The notes under the pieces are model-generated. The model saw nothing but the letters and a program-made list of their open reading frames with translations. It did no database searches and was not told the DNA's origin. A program made the translations under genes and the position numbers. From assembly GCA_964487285.1 (NCBI GenBank), contig CAZAPZ010000020.1, forward strand, positions 1-20,322: a stretch of DNA of 20,322 bases, written 5' to 3'. Of the stretch, positions 15,088-20,322 are shown piece by piece (the stretch's first letter is position 1; every line of letters starts with the position of its first letter). This DNA comes from CAZAPZ01 sp964487285 (GTDB lineage: Bacteria > Campylobacterota_A > Desulfurellia > JAADFJ01).

Positions 15088-15115
15088 TTGATTGCAACTG
15101 ATTTTAGTGCATAAT
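15088..15115 (+). promoter_or_regulatory. Candidate rpmH operon promoter P2
   Basis: TTGATT (15088-15093) and CATAAT (15110-15115) are separated by 16 bp, matching consensus at 4 and 5 of 6 positions. The heptamer AGTGCAT occurs twice, at 15073-15079 just upstream of the -35 and at 15106-15112 overlapping the -10, exactly 33 bp apart. This is weaker than P1. Confidence 0.3.
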
Positions 15116-15153
15116 TAGATTTAATAAAATGATATTGTAGATTCGGAGGAGAA

Positions 15154-15288
15154 ATGAAAAGAACATATCAGCCCAATAGAAGGCGAAGAGCAAGGGTACA
15201 TGGTTTTATGAAGAGAATGAGCACGGCAAATGGTAGAAGAATAATAAATAGAAGAAGGAGAAAAGGCAGAAAACGTCTATCGGTATAG
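15154..15288 (+). CDS. rpmH: Ribosomal protein bL34
   Basis: The 44-residue, highly basic protein reads MKRTYQPNRRRRARVHGFMK at the start and ends in RKGRKRLSV, matching the universal L34 pattern (MKRTYQPxxRRRxRxHGFxxRMxTxxGRxxxxxRRxKGRxxLxV). It is a structural component of the large ribosomal subunit. The start is fixed by a strong GGAGGAG immediately upstream. Its stop codon TAG (15286-15288) overlaps the inferred rnpA start. It was too short for a simple 60-codon cutoff but is certain. Confidence 0.98.
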   Translation: MKRTYQPNRRRRARVHGFMKRMSTANGRRIINRRRRKGRKRLSV

Positions 15289-15671
15289 GTTTCTCTTTCA
15301 CAAAGAATCAGCATTTAAAAAAAGCGGAAGATTATAAATCTGTTTTTAAATATGGGGAAAAGTTTGTTAGGAAAGAGTTTGTCATATATATAAAGAATAG
15401 CGATACTTGCGTTAGTAGATTTGGCATAGTTGCAAGTAAAAAGGTTGGTAACAGCGTCCAAAGAAACCGTGTGAAACGGCGGATGAGGGAAATTTTCAGA
15501 ATCAGAATTGCCAAATATCAATATATAGATATTGTTATGATATCAAGAAGGTATATGCAATATGCTCAATTTGAGCAACTTGGATACATTTTTGAGAATA
15601 TTGTCGCTTCATTTTTTAGAAATGATATGCACAAAAATAAGCAAGCCCGTAATATGCATAAGAGTACTTAG
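15285..15671 (+). CDS. rnpA: Ribonuclease P protein component, non-canonical start
   Basis: The frame encodes GFSFTKNQHLKKAEDYKSVF, then SRFGIVASKKVGNSVQRNRVKRRMREIFR, the RnpA signature with the RNR motif. RnpA binds the RNase P RNA and helps it mature tRNA 5' ends. The frame opens after a TAG at 15249-15251 but has no ATG, GTG or TTG before the GTG at 15471, which lies within the conserved RNA-binding core. The candidates are ATA at 15285, overlapping the rpmH stop as ATAG and giving about 128 residues, or ATC at 15279. I prefer ATA because the resulting N-terminus (xGFSFTKNQxLKKAEDY) has the family's normal length. AAAAGG at 15261-15266 could serve as a distant ribosome-binding site. Alternatives are re-initiation after rpmH, a frameshift from rpmH, or a sequence error. 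Confidence 0.85.
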   Translation: MGFSFTKNQHLKKAEDYKSVFKYGEKFVRKEFVIYIKNSDTCVSRFGIVASKKVGNSVQRNRVKRRMREIFRIRIAKYQYIDIVMISRRYMQYAQFEQLGYIFENIVASFFRNDMHKNKQARNMHKST

Positions 15672-15697
15672 AGGAAAAGATAATAAATTAAAATAAG

Positions 15698-15946
15698 ATG
15701 ATTGGAAAGTTGATGGTTTTTATGGTGAAACTATATCAGATGCTGCTCTCTCCCCTATTAGGAAAAAACTGCAGATTTAGTCCCACCTGTTCACAATATG
15801 CTGTTGAGGCGATTAAAAAATATGGACCGATAGAGGGGTTTGCTATGGCACTATGGCGGTTGCTGAGATGCGGACCATGGAGTGCCGGTGGATATGATCC
15901 GCCCAACCATTCACCATTTAGGAAAAGGAGTAAAATAGATGAATAA
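15698..15946 (+). CDS. yidD: Membrane protein insertion efficiency factor YidD
   Basis: The 82-residue protein has an N-terminal amphipathic stretch (MVFMVKLYQMLLSPLLGKN) and the conserved CRFSPTCSQYAVEAI with its cysteines, GFAMALWRLLRCGPW, and GGYDPPNH (canonical GGxDPVP). YidD assists YidC-dependent insertion of inner-membrane proteins. An in-frame TAA shortly upstream limits the start to the ATG at 15698 or the internal Met6 or Met9. GAGG at 15671-15674 is 23 nt away, so the true start may be one of the later Met codons. Its last eight bases overlap the yidC start. Confidence 0.92.
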   Translation: MIGKLMVFMVKLYQMLLSPLLGKNCRFSPTCSQYAVEAIKKYGPIEGFAMALWRLLRCGPWSAGGYDPPNHSPFRKRSKIDE

Positions 15947-17507
15947 ACGTTTTATCATGGCAATAGCACTTTCTGCTGCTATCTTATTTTTTTGGCAGCT
16001 ATTTTTTGCGCCGACGCATCAAACAATTCTTAATAATGTTCAAAAAAATAGCGTAAACTTAAAAAATAAAAAGAAAAATATCCCTGTACATATCGGACAG
16101 ATAGGTAATATAGCCACTGCGTCCCCTTCACATAAAGTAATAAGTTCAAGGTCAATGAAAATATTCCAAAATTCTCTGATGAAGATCGGATTATTGGATG
16201 ATGGGACAATTGGGAGACTGAAACTTCTGAAATATAAAAATGACAATTCCGCTCCAACCGAGCTTATTGCAAAAACGGATAATTTTAATCCGCTTCAACT
16301 TGTTTTTGTTGACAGCAAACTGAACGCTGAGGCGAAAAATGTTAAATACGCAATGACTGTTGATGGAAATGCAAATTTTACAAACAACAAAACAACTGTA
16401 ACATATACTGGTCGTTTTAAAAATTTTATTTTAAAAAAAGTATTTACCTTTTATCCGGGAAAATATCTTTATGATCTCAATATTATATTTGAAAACGAAG
16501 CGGGAAATCAACTTACCAAAGCTCCTCTTTGGGGCATTTCACTCGGCCCTCATTTAGGACATATAAAAAAGCGGAAATATGGTTTTCAAGGTGCCGCTGT
16601 TTATGCTAACGGGAAATTAGAAGAGTATAAAAAGATTAAAAAGACAACGACTAAGTCCTCTCGCGATATAAGCTGGATAGGTTTGGAAACTAAATATTTC
16701 GCTACTTTACTTATTCCGGAAAGCAACACTCTCGGCTTTCAGGTAAGTGGAAATAAAGCAACTTCGTCGTTTTACACTACACTTGAATACAGCATCTCGA
16801 ATGTAAAAACCAGAGTATATATGGGACCCAAGGAATATTTCAGGTTAAAGCTGTTGGGTCACAACTTGAGCTATGTCATAAACTATGGAATGTTTGGATT
16901 TCTCGCAAGACCTCTGCTTGTGGTTTTGCATTTCTTTTATAATATTCTCGGCAATTATGGTTTGGCAATAATAGTTTTAACAATAATTATAAGGGTTATA
17001 TTTGCTCCGCTTTCCCATAAAAGCTTTATATCAATGAAAAGGATGCAGAAGCTGCAGCCGCAAATAAAAGAAATTAAGAATAAATACAAAGGTAAGTCAG
17101 AACAAATCAATAAGGAAACGATGGGGCTTTATAAGAAATATAAAGTAAATCCCATGGGGGGTTGTCTTCCCGTTGTGGTTCAAATACCTGTATTTTTTGC
17201 GCTATACAAGGTTCTTTTAAGTTCCATAGAGTTGCTGCACGCACCGTTCTTTTTATGGATAAAAGATCTCTCGGCTGCAGACCCTTACTATATAACACCA
17301 ATATTAATGGGAATATCTATGTTTTTGCAGCAGAAATTGTCTCCTGCTGCGGTGGATCCTCGTCAAGCAAAGATTATGATGTTTCTTCCTGTAATTTTCA
17401 CATTCTTGTTTATAAGTTTTCCGTCAGGGCTTGTTCTTTATTGGCTGACAAATAATGTAATCGCTATTGCACAGCAAGTTCTAATTGATAACAGAACAAA
17501 AGTGTAA
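15939..17507 (+). CDS. yidC: Membrane protein insertase YidC (Oxa1 family)
   Basis: The 522-residue protein inserts and folds inner-membrane proteins, alone or with SecYEG. An N-terminal membrane segment (about 5-24) is followed by a Lys-rich region and a large periplasmic beta domain (about 60-300; ILKKVFTFYPGKYLYDLN, WIGLETKYFATLLIP). The conserved C-terminal insertase core contains YGLAIIVLTIIIRVIFAPLS with the groove arginine near residue 351, the KRMQKLQPQIKEIKNKYKG cytoplasmic hairpin, NPMGGCLPVVVQIPVFFALY, and the last helices FLPVIFTFLFISFPSGLVLYWLTNN. The long periplasmic domain is the Gram-negative form. It lacks a long basic tail. AAGGAG inside yidD serves as its ribosome-binding site. 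No jag/khpB gene follows. Confidence 0.96.
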   Translation: MNKRFIMAIALSAAILFFWQLFFAPTHQTILNNVQKNSVNLKNKKKNIPVHIGQIGNIATASPSHKVISSRSMKIFQNSLMKIGLLDDGTIGRLKLLKYKNDNSAPTELIAKTDNFNPLQLVFVDSKLNAEAKNVKYAMTVDGNANFTNNKTTVTYTGRFKNFILKKVFTFYPGKYLYDLNIIFENEAGNQLTKAPLWGISLGPHLGHIKKRKYGFQGAAVYANGKLEEYKKIKKTTTKSSRDISWIGLETKYFATLLIPESNTLGFQVSGNKATSSFYTTLEYSISNVKTRVYMGPKEYFRLKLLGHNLSYVINYGMFGFLARPLLVVLHFFYNILGNYGLAIIVLTIIIRVIFAPLSHKSFISMKRMQKLQPQIKEIKNKYKGKSEQINKETMGLYKKYKVNPMGGCLPVVVQIPVFFALYKVLLSSIELLHAPFFLWIKDLSAADPYYITPILMGISMFLQQKLSPAAVDPRQAKIMMFLPVIFTFLFISFPSGLVLYWLTNNVIAIAQQVLIDNRTKV

Positions 17508-17525
17508 ATATATGGGTTAAACAAT

Positions 17526-18884
17526 TTGCTGCCTATTAGCGGTACAATTGCTGCCGTTTCTACCGCAGCGGGAATCGGTGCAATATCCGTAGTGAGAATG
17601 AGTGGCGGAGATTCTATAGATATTGCAAAAAAGATTTTTGTTCCGATTGTTGAGTTTGAAACACATAAATTATATTACGGTCATATAGTTGAGCACAATA
17701 GTAGAATAATTGATGAGGTTATGATAGCCGCAATGCGATCCCCAAGAAGCTATACCGGTGAGGATATGATCGAAATCTACTGTCATGGCGGACAACTTGT
17801 TTCAGCGGCAATTCTTTCACTTCTATTTAATATCGGTGCGGAGTCTGCCGCCCCCGGTGAATTTACTAAACGGGCATATCTGAACGGAAAAATAGATCTT
17901 GTGCAAGCGGAAGCCGTTAATCAAATTATCAATGCCAAGACTGATGCTTCTCTTAAAATTGCACAGAGGCAGCTTGGCGGTAAGATAAGTAAAACATTTG
18001 AAAATATTCGTCAAAAGCTACTTTCTATGTTGTCTGAAATCGAGGTTGCTATAGATCATCCCGACGATGGATATTTTTCTGATTATGGCAGCTTGTATGA
18101 ACAGGAAAGAGATGTGAGGAATATTTTGCAGCGCTACTATGATAGCTACGATATTGCAAGCCGCCTTCAAAACGGTTTTAAAATAGTAATTGTTGGAAAA
18201 ACTAATTCAGGTAAGTCAACGCTATTTAATCGTTTGATAGGAAAACAAAGAGCTATTGTAACGGATTTGCCCGGCACAACTCGTGATACTATTGATTCTA
18301 CAGTTATAATCAATCAAAAATCAGTCAATCTTATCGATACTGCAGGTATCAGAAAAATTGGAGACAAAATTGAGCGCATTGGCATAGAAAGGAGCTGGCA
18401 AGAGATAGAATCTTCCGATTTGATACTATGGATAATAGATGGATCGGTTTCTGCAAATGATGATGATTTGATTATAAAAACCAAAGTTAGCGGCTGCAAG
18501 AGTACGGTTATTATGATTAAAAATAAAATAGACATAATACCGAATAGAGATGTTCCGTATCAAGACGGGTTACCCCTTTGCGAGATTTCAGCTAAAACAG
18601 GGGAAGGTATGGATAAACTAAAGAATGCGATAGGTAGAATATTGAATATGGACGATAATTTAGATAATTTCAATGTAATTACTACCGTTAGGCAAAAGCA
18701 TCAGGTAAAAAGAGCGTTAGACGGCATGAAAGAACTTGAGGAACATATCAAAGAGAGATACGGGGAGGAGATGATTTCTGCTGATCTTTCGGCAATCATA
18801 ACATATTTAGATGAATTCATAGGAAAAATTTCAAGCGACGAGGTTTTAGACACTATGTTTAAACAATTTTGTGTAGGTAAGTAG
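17526..18884 (+). CDS. mnmE: tRNA modification GTPase MnmE
   Basis: The 452-residue enzyme works with MnmG to make 5-carboxymethylaminomethyl (or aminomethyl) uridine at position 34 of some tRNAs. The N-terminal folate-binding domain has GTIAAVSTAAGIGAISVVRM and SPRSYTGEDMIEIYCHGG, and the helical domain has APGEFTKRAYLNGKIDLVQA. The inserted G domain shows G1 GKTNSGKS (about 224-231), G2 TDLPGTTRDT, G3 DTAGIR, G4 KNKID and G5 SAKTG. The C-terminus is FCVGK, containing the essential Cys. The start is TTG with no clear Shine-Dalgarno sequence; a TAA eight codons upstream in frame leaves no other conventional choice. The mnmG ATG follows the TAG directly with no gap. Confidence 0.96.
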   Translation: MLPISGTIAAVSTAAGIGAISVVRMSGGDSIDIAKKIFVPIVEFETHKLYYGHIVEHNSRIIDEVMIAAMRSPRSYTGEDMIEIYCHGGQLVSAAILSLLFNIGAESAAPGEFTKRAYLNGKIDLVQAEAVNQIINAKTDASLKIAQRQLGGKISKTFENIRQKLLSMLSEIEVAIDHPDDGYFSDYGSLYEQERDVRNILQRYYDSYDIASRLQNGFKIVIVGKTNSGKSTLFNRLIGKQRAIVTDLPGTTRDTIDSTVIINQKSVNLIDTAGIRKIGDKIERIGIERSWQEIESSDLILWIIDGSVSANDDDLIIKTKVSGCKSTVIMIKNKIDIIPNRDVPYQDGLPLCEISAKTGEGMDKLKNAIGRILNMDDNLDNFNVITTVRQKHQVKRALDGMKELEEHIKERYGEEMISADLSAIITYLDEFIGKISSDEVLDTMFKQFCVGK

Positions 18885-20322
18885 ATGTTCCACGTGGAAC
18901 ATTCCAAATACTATAGATATCCTAAATCGTTTGATGTAATAGTTGTAGGCGGAGGACATGCAGGCTGTGAAGCAGCTCTAATTGCGGCTAAAATGGGGTG
19001 CAGCACATTACTGCTTACAATTGCGGTTGACAAGATTGCTCAGTTGTCCTGTAATCCCGCAATCGGAGGATTAGCAAAAGGTCACCTCGTGAAAGAATTA
19101 GACATTTTGGGCGGCCAGATGGCTGAGAATATAGATAATACGGGTTTGCAGTTTAAGATATTAAATAAAAGTAAAGGTTCTGCCGTATGGTCGAGCAGAG
19201 CTCAGGCTGACATGGATATGTATAGGCTGCGCATGAAAAGCGTTCTTGAAAATCAGGAACTTTTACTTATAAAGCAGGAAACGGTTGATGATCTTGTTGT
19301 TGAAAATAAACGGATTTGCGGCGTAATTACCAATATAGGTAATTTTTATCAATGCAAAGCCGCTGTCTTGACACCTGGAACATTTATGAAAGGAACTATA
19401 TGGATAGGAATGAAACAATTTTCAGCTGGAAGAGCATGGGAGCCGCCCTCAATCAAACTATCCGATAGTTTAAGAAGAATAGGATTTAGTATTGAAAGAT
19501 TAAAAACCGGTACGACTCCCAGATTAGACGGTAGAACCATTGACTATAGCAAGCTTGAGACAACCTGGGGCGATGATCCGCCACATCCGTTTTCTTTTAG
19601 AACTTCTAAGATAACGACCTCAATCAGGCCATGTTTTATCGCGCATACAAATACAAATGTTCACGACATAATCAGGCAAAATTTAGATAGATCTCCGCTT
19701 TATAGTGGTGCGATTCAAGGCATAGGGCCAAGATATTGTCCTTCCATTGAAGACAAGGTGGTAAAATTTCCCGATAGGAATGCACATCATATTTTCCTTG
19801 AACCTCAAACGGCTGACAGCAATGAAATCTATCCTGATGGTTTATCAACAAGCCTTCCGTGCGATGTTCAGCTGAAATATCTCAGAGCAGTGAAAGGTCT
19901 CGAAGATGTTGAAATTGTGAGACCTGGTTATGCTGTGGAGTATGATTTTGTACCTCCGACCCAGCTATTTTCAACATTTGAAACAAAGTTGGTAAAGGGA
20001 CTTTTTCATGCGGGACAGATAAATGGTACAAGCGGATACGAAGAAGCTGCTGCTCAAGGGAACTATGCGGGTATAAATGCAGCTTGCTTCGTGCAAAAAC
20101 GTAAATCGTTGATACTGGGGCGAAATGAAGCGTATATAGGTGTTCTTGTAGATGACCTTGTAACAAAAGGCACAAAAGAGCCATACAGAATGTTTACTTC
20201 GAGGGCAGAATATAGAACCTTGTTACGTCAAGATAATGCCGATTTGAGATTGACTGCTAAATCGTTTGATATTGGCTTAGCTTCTAAAGAGCGTTTAGTA
20301 ACCATGAACAAAAAGGCAAAGG
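18885..20322 (+). CDS. mnmG: tRNA uridine-5-carboxymethylaminomethyl modification enzyme MnmG, partial at right edge
   Basis: The open frame gives 479 codons and runs off the window; full-length MnmG is about 620-630 residues, so roughly 150 C-terminal residues (the MnmE-binding part) are missing. The FAD-binding Rossmann motif is DVIVVGGGHAGCEAA (about 17-31), followed by CNPAIGGLAKGHLVKELDIL with its catalytic Cys, GSAVWSSRAQADMDMY, LTPGTFMKGTIWIG, RLKTGTTPRLDG, and INGTSGYEEAAAQG near the end of the visible part, then TKEPYRMFTSRAEYRTLLR. MnmG uses FAD and NADH with MnmE to modify wobble uridine. The ATG abuts the mnmE stop, and AGG about 8 nt upstream may act as ribosome-binding site. The N-terminal MFHVEHSKYYRYPKS is an extension over the core and is dictated by the parS site. 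Confidence 0.96.
   Translation, partial: MFHVEHSKYYRYPKSFDVIVVGGGHAGCEAALIAAKMGCSTLLLTIAVDKIAQLSCNPAIGGLAKGHLVKELDILGGQMAENIDNTGLQFKILNKSKGSAVWSSRAQADMDMYRLRMKSVLENQELLLIKQETVDDLVVENKRICGVITNIGNFYQCKAAVLTPGTFMKGTIWIGMKQFSAGRAWEPPSIKLSDSLRRIGFSIERLKTGTTPRLDGRTIDYSKLETTWGDDPPHPFSFRTSKITTSIRPCFIAHTNTNVHDIIRQNLDRSPLYSGAIQGIGPRYCPSIEDKVVKFPDRNAHHIFLEPQTADSNEIYPDGLSTSLPCDVQLKYLRAVKGLEDVEIVRPGYAVEYDFVPPTQLFSTFETKLVKGLFHAGQINGTSGYEEAAAQGNYAGINAACFVQKRKSLILGRNEAYIGVLVDDLVTKGTKEPYRMFTSRAEYRTLLRQDNADLRLTAKSFDIGLASKERLVTMNKKAK
18886..18901. other. parS: parS centromere-like site (ParB binding)
   Basis: TGTTCCACGTGGAACA is a perfect 16-bp palindrome and matches the widely conserved bacterial parS form TGTTnCACGTGnAACA. 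ParB loads here to segregate the newly replicated origin. It overlaps the second and third bases of the mnmG ATG and encodes the next residues, FHVEH. It is the only full match I found in the window. parA and parB are often just downstream of mnmG-rsmG, which would be right of this window. Confidence 0.88.

Noticed and set aside
15255..15288. Programmed -1 frameshift from rpmH into rnpA
   Set aside because: The two frames are related by -1, but no heptamer of the X XXY YYZ type in the rpmH frame is visible in the overlap.
15471..15671. 66-codon ORF starting at GTG after rpmH taken as a separate gene
   Set aside because: It is the C-terminal half of rnpA; the conserved N-terminal half continues upstream in the same frame.
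17512..17519. ATG just upstream of mnmE as its start
   Set aside because: It is followed after one codon by TAA and is not in the mnmE frame.

Overview
The window is 20.3 kb of an AT-rich bacterial chromosome (GC roughly in the mid-30s per cent by eye). It holds the replication-origin gene neighbourhood of a Gram-negative organism. The Gram-negative reading rests on a TolC-type outer-membrane factor, a long YidC with a large periplasmic domain, and a GyrB carrying the roughly 165-residue TOPRIM insertion. I cannot name the phylum with confidence. Low GC, the absence of recF between dnaN and gyrB, the tdh-kbl pair and a decayed restriction gene would fit several deep Gram-negative lineages, for example Elusimicrobiota or Deferribacterota, but that is a guess.

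Layout. Bases 1-293 are the 3' end of a type I restriction gene (hsdR) interrupted by an in-frame TAA. A poorly coding stretch of about 385 bp follows. A divergent pair comes next: an MTA/SAH deaminase (mtaD, minus strand) and a trimeric-type purine nucleoside phosphorylase (plus strand), with starts only 40 bp apart. Everything from there on is on the plus strand. dnaA starts 23 bp after the phosphorylase. A 206-bp AT-rich gap with inverted repeats and a good promoter precedes dnaN-gyrB-gyrA, which are closely spaced. A long-chain polyprenyl diphosphate synthase and a tolC-like gene (4-nt overlap) follow, then the threonine-to-glycine pair tdh-kbl. The window ends with rpmH-rnpA-yidD-yidC-mnmE-mnmG, and mnmG runs off the right edge.

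How the genes work together. dnaA, dnaN, gyrB and gyrA supply initiation, the sliding clamp and supercoiling for replication. mtaD and the phosphorylase plausibly form a two-step purine salvage route: deamination of methylthioadenosine or adenosylhomocysteine, then phosphorolysis of the inosine product. Tdh and Kbl convert threonine to glycine and acetyl-CoA. The rpmH block supplies ribosomal protein L34, RNase P protein, two membrane-insertion factors and the MnmE-MnmG tRNA wobble-uridine modification enzyme.

Most notable points: (1) rnpA has no ATG, GTG or TTG anywhere upstream of its conserved core and seems to need an AUA (or AUC) start overlapping the rpmH stop; (2) a perfect 16-bp parS palindrome is built into the first codons of mnmG; (3) DnaA carries SHAS where most DnaA proteins have DHTT in the DNA-recognition helix, and I see no consensus DnaA boxes in the gaps around it; (4) the phosphorylase beside mtaD has a hydrophobic residue where 6-oxopurine PNPs have the 5'-OH-binding histidine, suggesting a methylthioinosine phosphorylase. 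I found no clearly new multi-gene system; the region is mostly core housekeeping with unusual details.
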